Source: JBFFSQ01 sp041572275
GTDB lineage: Bacteria; Pseudomonadota; Gammaproteobacteria; SZUA-229
DNA length: 5,621 nt
Reading direction: 5' to 3'
Assembly: GCA_041572275.1 (NCBI GenBank)
Contig: JBFFSQ010000192.1
Coordinates: 1 to 5,621 of the forward strand
The notes beneath the pieces are model-generated. The model searched no databases. It saw nothing but the letters and a program-made list of their open reading frames with translations, and was not told where the DNA came from. Within the stretch, counting starts at the first letter, position 1, and every line of letters starts with the position of its first letter. Shown piece by piece: positions 1 through 4,516 of the stretch. The position numbers and the translations under genes are program-made.

Positions 1-213
1 GACGAGATCGATACCTTAACTGAGAGCTATCCCGAGTTGCTGCCCTATCTACCCCTGAAAATCGTGGTTTACACTGAAGCGAATGAAACCCTGCTGGTGA
101 CAGCAGATCCAGCCACTTTTTACGATTTGTTTTCAGATCCATATTTGTTACCCATATTTCGTCGCTGGCATGACGATATCGTTAACATTATGCAGGCTGT
201 GCAGAATCAATAG
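1..213 (+). CDS. DUF302 domain protein, C-terminal part (5' end outside window)
   Basis: The frame is open from base 1 to a TAG at 211-213 and gives 70 residues. The segment LPYLPLKIVVYTEANET, then a short strand, then DPATFYDLF matches the second half of DUF302 proteins as I know them: a P-x-K-[IV] strand, an acidic turn, a further strand, and an aspartate-proline helix start. The tail is a predicted helix (RRWHDDIVNIMQAVQNQ), usual for the end of this family. DUF302 proteins are small alpha/beta proteins, some exported or fused to other domains; their biochemical role is not settled. The N-terminal half, including any signal peptide, is outside the window. No clear intrinsic terminator follows the stop. 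The family call is from pattern recognition of a partial sequence, so moderate confidence. Confidence 0.65.
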   Translation, partial: DEIDTLTESYPELLPYLPLKIVVYTEANETLLVTADPATFYDLFSDPYLLPIFRRWHDDIVNIMQAVQNQ

Positions 214-245
214 GACGCTGGGAAAGATAACGGACAGATTAAAAC

Positions 246-276
246 TTGCACAAAGTCGTTCGACACCCGATATAAT
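246..276 (+). promoter_or_regulatory. Sigma70-like promoter candidate for the [2Fe-2S] protein gene
   Basis: A perfect TATAAT lies at 271-276. TTGCAC at 246-251 matches the -35 consensus at four of six positions. The spacer is 19 bp, longer than the ideal 17. Transcription would start near 283 and leave a leader of about 80 nt before the ATG at 362. No convincing Fur-box palindrome was seen here, although iron regulation would be plausible for the gene downstream. Confidence 0.45.
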
Positions 277-361
277 AGTCATGCTGAAGTCACCATTGAT
301 ACACCATACTCAGACTGTCTTTTTATTATCGTTAAATAGGTAGCGGTCGGACACTGAATGA

Positions 362-718
362 ATGGTGTCAGCGCCATTTATCTTGCATTTACCCAACCTA
401 TATTTGTATACATTAAAAAAACGAATTGTTATTTTGAAAACTGAACTCGAAAACAATCCACTCGACAAACTACCGACTGTTCTCAAACAGAATTTAGACA
501 AGAATCTCTGTACCTGTATGGATGTGCCGAAGATGGACGTGATTAATGCCATAGCTAATGGCGCGACCTCGCTGGAAGAAGTGAAAAAACAGACCTATGC
601 AGCGACGGGAGCCGGCTGTTGTATTCAACAGGTCGAGCGCTTAATTGAATGCCTGTGTGCACCTGAGACGCGAAAGAGGCGAAATAAAAAGAGACGGAAT
701 AAATCCCCCTCAGTGTAA
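362..718 (+). CDS. BFD-like [2Fe-2S]-binding domain protein
   Basis: The centre of this 118-residue frame (about residues 48-98) resembles the BFD-like [2Fe-2S]-binding fold (Fer2_BFD): a C-x-C pair (C50, C52), then V-x(3)-DVINAI, then NGATSLEEVKKQT, then ATGAGCC and a helix QQVERLIECL. Relatives include bacterioferritin-associated ferredoxin, which binds a [2Fe-2S] cluster and helps release stored iron, and domains in NifU and nitrite reductases. The second cysteine pair is normally C-x(2)-C. Here it appears as adjacent C86-C87, with C97 and C99 nearby. A very basic tail (RKRRNKKRRNK) follows and could contact nucleic acid or an acidic partner. The start is uncertain. ATG 362 has no good Shine-Dalgarno, and its first 24 residues look like translated AT-rich leader. 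A TTG at 434 would give 94 residues, also without a clear ribosome site. The domain assignment is fairly secure; the physiological partner is unknown. Confidence 0.75.
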   Translation: MVSAPFILHLPNLYLYTLKKRIVILKTELENNPLDKLPTVLKQNLDKNLCTCMDVPKMDVINAIANGATSLEEVKKQTYAATGAGCCIQQVERLIECLCAPETRKRRNKKRRNKSPSV

Positions 719-755
719 TGAAATCAAATAAATCAACACACCTGGACTTAAGAGC

Positions 756-789
756 AAGATCTCTCACGATGAAGTTGTTCGAGATGACA
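756..789. repeat. Dispersed AAGATC...GATGACA repeat, divergent copy
   Basis: The segment starts AAGATCTCTCAC and ends TTCGAGATGACA. It resembles 4226-4254, which starts AAGATCCCTCCAC and ends GGTCGGGATGACA; the centres differ in length. This is a common style of intergenic palindromic repeat in gammaproteobacteria, recalled from general knowledge and not searched. It abuts the hairpin repeat at 796-826, so two repeat families are nested in this gap. Confidence 0.5.
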
Positions 790-795
790 GTCTCT

Positions 796-826
796 GGATA
801 CCGGCTAGAAGCATGCCGGTATGACG
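796..826. repeat. Right half of the two-hairpin repeat (copy 1)
   Basis: ATACCGGC (798-805) and GCCGGTAT (815-822) form a perfect 8 bp stem with a 9-base loop, followed by GACG. The same stem and a similar loop (tagaagcat here, taaaagatt there) occur at 3419-3448. The left hairpin of the full element is absent, so this looks like a half copy. Confidence 0.7.
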
Positions 827-843
827 GTAGTGTTAAGGCTTCA

Positions 844-889
844 GAATAAAAAAGTGGGGTCAGATTATAGTTCCTTCTAATATAGCTTA
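844..889. repeat. GGGGTCAGA-type repeat, left half
   Basis: Aligned by eye with 2485-2529, about 37 of 46 positions match with one single-base gap. Both copies start GAATAAAAAA, carry (G)TGGxGTCAGAT and end in CTTCTAATATA. Just inside this copy, TTCCTTC (871-877) pairs with GAAGGAA (895-901). Motifs such as GGGGTCAGA at the edges of short repeats are familiar from REP-like elements in gammaproteobacteria; no transposase is present here. The rest of 827-957 shows nothing else I can support. Confidence 0.55.
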
Positions 890-957
890 TGAATGAAGGA
901 ATATAAGAGGGCAGCCCCCTTTAAACAGTCCCTTAAACCACAGAGTCTTTCAATGAC

Positions 958-962
958 GAGGA
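958..962 (+). promoter_or_regulatory. Shine-Dalgarno GAGGA that decides the next start
   Basis: GAGGA ends directly before the ATG at 963, which is too close for that codon, but lies six bases before the ATG at 969, a normal spacing. This favours 969 as the start of the small exported protein. Confidence 0.6.
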
Positions 963-968
963 ATGAAG

Positions 969-1286
969 ATGAAACAATCCATGATAGGTCTCTCAATACT
1001 AATATTGATCGCAATATCAAGAACCGTGCTGGCGGATTCTGCTTTATTACGTTTGTATACTGATCGGGAAAAGGGTGATACCGAATATTATATTATCAAT
1101 CCCTCTAGTATTAATTATTTGCATTGGGAAGAGGATGATAAATTAATGACGATCATTACATCTGATACCAAGCATGGCGAATCAAAATTTCTGGTGCCTA
1201 TACAGTCAAATGAAGATGCTGAAAGTTTCATCGAGATACTTATGGGTAAAAGTGCCAAACAATGGCTCGATGCGGATCATAAATAA
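969..1286 (+). CDS. Small exported protein of unknown function
   Basis: The product is 105 residues. It starts with a typical Sec signal peptide: MK, a hydrophobic core over about residues 5-17 (MIGLSILILIAIS), and a V-L-A cleavage box, predicting cleavage between A22 and D23. The mature part of about 83 residues is acidic and probably strand-rich in its first half (ALLRLYTD, EYYIINPSSI, LMTIITSD, KFLVPIQS), with a C-terminal helix (EDAESFIEILMGKSAKQWL). It has no cysteine, so no lipidation site or disulfide. The likely location is the periplasm. An upstream in-frame ATG at 963 is possible but has poor ribosome-site spacing. The gene stands alone between repeat-filled gaps and has no evident partner. 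I do not recognise the family. An AT-rich stretch follows the stop but is not a convincing terminator. Confidence 0.7.
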   Translation: MKQSMIGLSILILIAISRTVLADSALLRLYTDREKGDTEYYIINPSSINYLHWEEDDKLMTIITSDTKHGESKFLVPIQSNEDAESFIEILMGKSAKQWLDADHK

Positions 1287-1315
1287 TTAAAATTTAATTA
1301 ACAGGATCAGAGAGG

Positions 1316-1405
1316 AATGGCACTTACTTAAGCGAATTCTTCGCCCAATTCGTCATTCCGGCATGACGGGGCCTTGATCTATGCTTTCCTGAAGTAAGAG
1401 CCATT
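1316..1405. mobile_element. MITE-like element with terminal inverted repeats (copy 2 of the two-hairpin repeat family)
   Basis: The left end AATGGCACTTACTTAAG (1316-1332) and the reverse complement of the right end (CTGAAGTAAGAGCCATT, 1389-1405) match at 15 of 17 positions. The roughly 90 bp unit encodes nothing. Its centre (1351-1368) joins CGTCATTCCGGC directly to ATGACG, as if both inner hairpins of the 3371-3448 copy had collapsed into one. Bases 1363-1405 match 3443-3484 at about 37 of 43 positions. GATCAGAG occurs just outside both ends (1305-1312 and 1408-1415) and may be a target duplication. However, similarity to the 3371 copy weakly continues past 1405, which weakens that reading. 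No transposase is encoded. Confidence 0.6.
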
Positions 1406-1491
1406 TTGATCAGAGGGCAATTGTTTCTAATGTATCTCGGTTTTAATATTAAGGAATATTGCATCTAAGTGTATAAACTCTCTGATACCTT

Positions 1492-1575
1492 TTATTCACA
1501 GATCGCACAATGGTACCTGTTTATAAATCGCCTGAGTATTTCCTGGGCGTACACGTTCTCACCGATGCGAAACAT
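1492..1575 (-). pseudogene. Remnant of a glutamine amidotransferase gene with an internal deletion
   Basis: Read on the minus strand, bases 1575-1492 give a 28-codon open frame, ATG to TAA: MFRIGENVYA, then QEILRRFINRY, then HCAICE. The first block equals residues 180-189 of the intact amidotransferase at 2578-3330. The second equals residues 235-245. The 45 residues between them, including the His-x-Glu catalytic pair, are missing. The intact gene has GGCGTA at 2629-2634 and 2764-2769, 135 bp apart, so one deletion between these short repeats explains the junction exactly. Bases 1513-1551 are identical to 2596-2634 (39 of 39). The MFRIGENVY part differs only by synonymous changes. It has no nucleophile cysteine and cannot be a working enzyme. 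Bases 1406-1491, between the MITE-like element and this remnant, show nothing I can support. Confidence 0.85.
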
Positions 1576-1582
1576 CTTTAAA

Positions 1583-1607
1583 CTGTGCTCTGACCCTACT
1601 TATTTAT
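1583..1607. repeat. TCTGACCC-type repeat end
   Basis: CTGTGCTCTGA (1583-1593) is identical to 2533-2543. The following CCCTACTTATTTAT resembles 3494-3507 (GCCCACTTATTTAT). TCTGACCC is the inverse of the GGGGTCAGA at 856-864, so this is the opposite end of the same repeat family. It begins eight bases beyond the ATG of the amidotransferase remnant and sits about 40 bases ahead of mtfA. Confidence 0.55.
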
Positions 1608-1647
1608 TTAATTACAAACGGTCTTCATAAATTAGAATTCTAAACAT

Positions 1648-2475
1648 ATGCCCGTCCAAGCTCTCATTGTTACCATTCTAATTATTGGCTTGATCTGGCT
1701 TGGCCTGAGAGCACGGCGTCAACAGGTCCGTGAACGGCTGAAGGCTGCAGATTTTAATCCAGCCTGGGCTTCTATCTTACAGAATAACCTCACCCTGTAT
1801 AACAAACTGCCTGATGAACTCAAGCACAAGCTCTATGGCTTAACCAATGTATTTCTGCACGAAAAAACCTTCAGCGGCTATGACGGTTTAGAGATTACCG
1901 ATGAGATCAGAGTCACAATTGCGGCCCAGGCTTGTCTGTTGTCGCTGAATCGGGATGATGCACTGTATCCCTCTCTGAAGAATGTCTATGTGTATCCCGG
2001 GGCTTTCCGATCCGAGCATGCGACATCGAATGGTGTGGTGACATCCATTGAGAAAATTACCCGTATTGGCGAGTCCTGGCACCGAGGGCATGTGGTTCTG
2101 TCCTGGCAGCATTCGAAACAAGGGGCCAGGGGCGAAGATGACGGGCACAATGTCGTTTACCACGAATTTGCCCATCAACTGGACCATGCCGATGGTGCTA
2201 TCGATGGCACACCGGTGCTGGATGGATCGGAAAATTATAAGGAGTGGAGTCGTGTGTTCAGCCAGGCGTTTTTCCAGCTAAGGGAGAAAATAGCGGCTAA
2301 TAAAGGCAGCTTGATTGATGCCTATGGCGCTGTGTCGGAAGGGGAGTTTTTCGCTGTGGTGACGGAATTGTTTTTCGAGAGACCTCAACTATTTTCTCAA
2401 GAGCATCCCGAGTTGTATGAAGAGCTTCGAAGATATTATCGGTTGAACCCGGTTGAATGGTTCCAGGACCTTTGA
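1648..2475 (+). CDS. mtfA: Zinc-dependent metallopeptidase of the MtfA (YeeI) family
   Basis: The product is 275 residues, close to the roughly 265 of E. coli MtfA. The zinc site HEFAHQLD (H172, E173, H176) matches the family HExxH-x-x-D motif. A downstream glutamate in the block DAYGAVSEGEFFAVVTELFFERP (E233 by alignment from memory) is the expected third ligand. Other family blocks are present: VYVYPGAF (113-120), GESWHRGHVVLSW (141-153) and the C-terminal RRYYRLNPVEW. Residues 4-20 form one hydrophobic segment followed by RARR, predicting an N-terminal anchor with a cytoplasmic catalytic domain; the E. coli protein lacks this anchor. E. coli MtfA is an aminopeptidase that binds the repressor Mlc and so affects ptsG. 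Whether that partner exists here is unknown. ATG 1648 has no strong Shine-Dalgarno, but it is the only start that keeps the anchor. The gene is convergent with the amidotransferase gene. Confidence 0.92.
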   Translation: MPVQALIVTILIIGLIWLGLRARRQQVRERLKAADFNPAWASILQNNLTLYNKLPDELKHKLYGLTNVFLHEKTFSGYDGLEITDEIRVTIAAQACLLSLNRDDALYPSLKNVYVYPGAFRSEHATSNGVVTSIEKITRIGESWHRGHVVLSWQHSKQGARGEDDGHNVVYHEFAHQLDHADGAIDGTPVLDGSENYKEWSRVFSQAFFQLREKIAANKGSLIDAYGAVSEGEFFAVVTELFFERPQLFSQEHPELYEELRRYYRLNPVEWFQDL

Positions 2476-2484
2476 CGGAAAATC

Positions 2485-2555
2485 GAATAAAAAATGGTGT
2501 CAGATCATACTGTCTTCTAATATAAACTAAATCTGTGCTCTGAACCTCTTTAGTT
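2485..2555. repeat. Small imperfect palindrome with GGTGTCAGA and TCTGAACC ends
   Basis: The left arm GGTGTCAGA (2496-2504) faces TCTGAACC (2539-2546), about 70 bp overall. The left arm matches 844-889 and the right arm matches 1583-1593, so this is the only place in the window where both ends of the family lie together at short range. It fills most of the gap between two convergent genes. It could fold in RNA from either side, but it has no T-tract typical of an intrinsic terminator. Confidence 0.55.
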
Positions 2556-2577
2556 AAAAACAAAAGGCTTAGCAAGC

Positions 2578-3330
2578 TTAACTGGCTTCGCAGTAGTACC
2601 TGTTTATAAATCGCCTGAGTATTTCCTGGGCGTATGGCGTCGGCTTTCTGCTGACGTTTCTTTTCAGTTCTTCTGCTTCATGTGGTTTGAAATACCCGTG
2701 ATTGCTGTAGATATTGATCCGAAGAATGAATTCCTCGGCGTCTCCTTCAGGGTGGAACTGGGTGGCGTAGACATTCTCGCCAATACGAAACATCTGTACC
2801 GGGCAGTCGTTACCGGTCATCAGTAATGTCGTGCCCTCGGGCGTGGTGTCACAGGCTTCCTTGTGGCCGAGTAACACATCTATTTTCTCCGGGAAACCAG
2901 CAAGCAGTGGATCCTGTTTACCTGCTGCGGTGATAGTAAGCTCGACACAACTCACGGTTTCATTATAGTGGGTGCTGATATTGGTGCCGAGGTAGGAACC
3001 TAGCAAACCATTGCCGGAGCAGGCGCCGAGAAAGGGAAAGTCTCGGGTCACGACCTGATCGAGTAACTGGTTAAAATCCGACTCGATCTTTTTCTGGATG
3101 TCTAATTTCTTATGCTCTGGAGTGCTGATATCAAACGGGCTGCCGCCGACGATGATGGCGGAGTAATCGTCGAGGCTAAGGTCTGCGGGAATGCCTGTTT
3201 GTTCTATGCGCATTCTGCATGTGTCTTTCGCCTGTAATTGTCCATACTTCAGGAAACAGGCGTATTCACTGTTTGACGTTGCATTTTCGGGACGCAGTTG
3301 CAGGATGAGCACAGGTTTGGCGGTTGTCAT
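2578..3330 (-). CDS. Class I glutamine amidotransferase-like protein (GMP synthase amidotransferase-like)
   Basis: The product is 250 residues, the usual size of stand-alone class I amidotransferase-like proteins. An N-terminal strand (PVLILQLRP) leads to DYSAIIVGGSPFDIS (55-69), the family G-G-S/P turn. The nucleophile elbow is PFLGACSGNGLLG, with C104. FHPEG (192-196) supplies the catalytic H193 and E195. The enzyme type hydrolyses glutamine or another gamma-glutamyl amide through a Cys-His-Glu triad. Some stand-alone members act in purine, polyamine or gamma-glutamyl catabolism, but I cannot assign a substrate. The elbow differs from the classical G-x-C-x-G-x-Q by having glycine where glutamine is usual, so glutaminase activity is not certain. 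A C-terminal helix ends INRYYCEAS. The Shine-Dalgarno before the ATG at 3330 is weak. The gene is flanked on both sides by repeats, and a deleted fragment of a close relative lies at 1492-1575. Confidence 0.85.
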   Translation of the reverse strand: MTTAKPVLILQLRPENATSNSEYACFLKYGQLQAKDTCRMRIEQTGIPADLSLDDYSAIIVGGSPFDISTPEHKKLDIQKKIESDFNQLLDQVVTRDFPFLGACSGNGLLGSYLGTNISTHYNETVSCVELTITAAGKQDPLLAGFPEKIDVLLGHKEACDTTPEGTTLLMTGNDCPVQMFRIGENVYATQFHPEGDAEEFILRINIYSNHGYFKPHEAEELKRNVSRKPTPYAQEILRRFINRYYCEAS

Positions 3331-3370
3331 GTTTTTGAGTTTAGCAAGTATGAGAGATCTGTGCTTAATT

Positions 3371-3484
3371 CGTCATTCCAGTATGCTTTTAACTGGAATC
3401 CATTGTTCTAAATAGCTAGATACCGGCTAAAAGATTGCCGGTATGACGGAGCTTTGATCTATGTTTCCTTAAGAAAGTGCCATT
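3371..3484. repeat. Two-hairpin dispersed repeat, most complete copy (copy 3)
   Basis: The left hairpin is ATTCCAGT (3375-3382) with ACTGGAAT (3392-3399). The right hairpin is ATACCGGC with GCCGGTAT inside 3419-3444. Each has a perfect 8 bp stem and a 9-base loop. The two halves are also inverted to each other, starting CGTCAT and ending ATGACG (3371-3448), so the unit can alternatively fold as one long cruciform. An extension to GCCATT (3484) matches copy 2 at 1363-1405. The left terminal repeat seen in copy 2 is missing here. The element lies between the start of the amidotransferase gene and the next gene pair. Confidence 0.7.
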
Positions 3485-3490
3485 CAGTTC

Positions 3491-3507
3491 TAAGCCCACT
3501 TATTTAT
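3491..3507. repeat. Degenerate TCTGACCC-type repeat end
   Basis: TAAGCCCACTTATTTAT matches 1591-1607 (TGACCCTACTTATTTAT) at 14 of 17 positions. It follows the hairpin repeat by a few bases. The segment is AT-rich, so part of the match could be chance. Confidence 0.35.
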
Positions 3508-3525
3508 ACTCACAGTCAAATTCTA

Positions 3526-3531
3526 TATACT
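3526..3531 (+). promoter_or_regulatory. Possible -10 box for the two-gene unit
   Basis: TATACT lies about 33 bases before the ATG at 3565 and would give a short leader. I see no good -35 at 16-18 bp, so this is a weak candidate. Confidence 0.25.
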
Positions 3532-3564
3532 GGTCAGCTTGTTTTAATCAGATAGTTGAATACT

Positions 3565-3888
3565 ATGAGCGTTACTCCCCCTTTTGATATTGCTGTGCAC
3601 GACCCCAAGCCCACGTTGCGTGAATTGCACCTTAGTTTTACCTCAACCATTCAGGCAATGGATGTTGATCAACGATTAGAAGCTTTGCGTGCTTATGTTG
3701 AATCCTTGATCAAGCAATCTGAAAGTTTGCAAGATGAAAATGCCCAGCGCGGTGTGATTACCGTGATTCAAATCACTGAGCAACTGTTGCCTCATATTCA
3801 AAGTAACAGTCTGCCTCTGCATGAAACCTTAATTGTTGAGCTGGGTGAAGATGCAGAGGGTTCTTCACTTGATGAGTTATTGGGATAA
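3565..3888 (+). CDS. Hypothetical protein, first gene of a two-gene unit
   Basis: The product is 107 residues with no signal peptide or membrane segment, so probably cytoplasmic. After an extended, proline-containing N-terminus (about residues 1-17) the chain looks mostly helical: LRELHLSFTSTIQAM, VDQRLEALRAYVESLIKQSESLQ, and GVITVIQITEQLLPHI. It ends in a strongly acidic tail (VELGEDAEGSSLDELLG). A helical bundle that binds a partner is a fair guess but only that; I do not recognise the family. ATG 3565 is preferred over an in-frame TTG at 3556; neither has a clear Shine-Dalgarno. The next gene begins five bases after the stop, which indicates co-transcription and probably a joint function. 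Confidence 0.7.
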   Translation: MSVTPPFDIAVHDPKPTLRELHLSFTSTIQAMDVDQRLEALRAYVESLIKQSESLQDENAQRGVITVIQITEQLLPHIQSNSLPLHETLIVELGEDAEGSSLDELLG

Positions 3889-3893
3889 ACAGT

Positions 3894-4172
3894 ATGACTG
3901 TGATAGATAAATTAGCAGGACTGGTTGAGCGCCTGTATCTGGACTCTGATGGTTATGCCCAAAACCCGGCCGATGCACAGCTCTGGTATAACCGGGGATA
4001 TGCCAACGGCGTCGCGGCATTCTTAACTGCTCAGGGTTATGGCGATAAAATTAAACACCTGGACCTGGATGCTGAGGATTTATTTAAAGGTGAGCAGGTG
4101 ATGGAGTGGCATAAAGCCTATCATCACGGGTTTGAGATGGGGTTTCGTGAATCGGGTGAGGTTGCGGGTTAA
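3894..4172 (+). CDS. Hypothetical protein with two W-x(n)-Y-x-x-G motifs, second gene of the unit
   Basis: The product is 92 residues, soluble, with no cysteine. Two similar aromatic-glycine blocks stand out: LWYNRGYANGVAAF (30-43) and EWHKAYHHGFEMGF (71-84). They share W, three or four residues, Y-x-x-G, and a hydrophobic patch, which suggests an internal duplication or two packed helices. The GYxxG style is reminiscent of short helical proteins such as ribosome modulation factor, but the likeness is too slight for a call. The first 18 residues form an amphipathic helix (DKLAGLVERLYLDS). ATG 3894 lies five bases after the upstream stop, with GGGAT seven bases before it as a weak ribosome site, consistent with translational coupling. 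I do not recognise the family. Confidence 0.7.
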   Translation: MTVIDKLAGLVERLYLDSDGYAQNPADAQLWYNRGYANGVAAFLTAQGYGDKIKHLDLDAEDLFKGEQVMEWHKAYHHGFEMGFRESGEVAG

Positions 4173-4225
4173 AAGTACGAAAAAGGGAGGCTTGATACGT
4201 GGCAGGTTGTTAGGGGCCTTCCTTA

Positions 4226-4254
4226 AGATCCCTCCACGTTGGTCGGGATGACAA
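4226..4254. repeat. Dispersed AAGATC...GATGACA repeat leading into the tandem array
   Basis: AAGATCCCTCCAC, then GGTCGGGATGACA, resembles the divergent copy at 756-789. Its right part is the first unit of the tandem array that follows, which suggests the array grew from this element. Bases 4173-4225, between the gene and this repeat, show nothing I can support. Confidence 0.5.
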
Positions 4255-4432
4255 AAGGAAATGGCCGGGATGAAAAAGGAAGTGGTCGGGATGACAAAAG
4301 AAAATGGTCGGGATGAAAAAGGAAATGGTCGGGATGACAAAAGGAAATGGTCGGGATGACAAAAGGAAATGGTCAGGATGACAACAAGACCTTGTAGGGG
4401 TGACAAAAGGAACTACTTGGTCTGACAAAAAG
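4241..4432. repeat. Tandem array of about nine 21-22 bp units
   Basis: Units begin GGTCGGGATGACAAAAGG and start at 4241, 4263, 4284, 4306, 4327, 4349 and 4371, so lengths alternate 22, 21, 22, 21, 22 and 22. Two decayed units follow up to about 4432. The 21-base units carry GATGAAAAAGG in place of GATGACAAAAGG. The units at 4327 and 4349 are identical, and decay increases toward the right end. The plus strand is about three-quarters purine. Frames through the array on the minus strand encode only repeats of SRPFxFVIPT-like peptides and are judged spurious. Bases 4433-4516 contain AAAAAGTG (4459-4466) facing CACTTTTT (4496-4503) around a long loop, not a convincing terminator. Confidence 0.9.
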
Positions 4433-4516
4433 CTATGTTAGTAATGAGATAGTAAAATAAAAAGTGTTGGTGGTATTAATAATTTACTATGCCTTCACTT
4501 TTTACAGGTTTTACAG

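Noticed and set aside
281..343. A 20-codon frame starting at the ATG next to the TATAAT box, as a leader peptide
   Set aside because: It has no ribosome site, no regulatory codon run and no attenuator structure after it. A chance frame is the simpler reading.
362..440. Fur box in the leader of the [2Fe-2S] protein gene
   Set aside because: The AT-rich segments there do not show the repeated GATAAT-type hexamers in the expected arrangement.
1888..2575. Open frames inside and antisense to mtfA
   Set aside because: They lie wholly within a well-supported gene, lack family features and ribosome sites, and are shadow frames.
4080..4428. Minus-strand open frames over the tandem array, encoding SRPF/FVIPT/CHPD peptides
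   Set aside because: They are translations of the 21-22 bp repeat and its parent element, have no ribosome site, and shift frame with unit length. Such peptides are common false predictions from intergenic repeats.
4241..4432. CRISPR array
   Set aside because: The units are contiguous, with no unique spacers, and are too short; no cas gene is in view.
4450..4503. Bidirectional terminator between the tandem array and the 4517-4861 gene
   Set aside because: AAAAAGTG and CACTTTTT could pair, but the loop is about 29 bases, the stem is A/T-rich, and a competing TAGTAAA/TTTACTA pairing crosses it.
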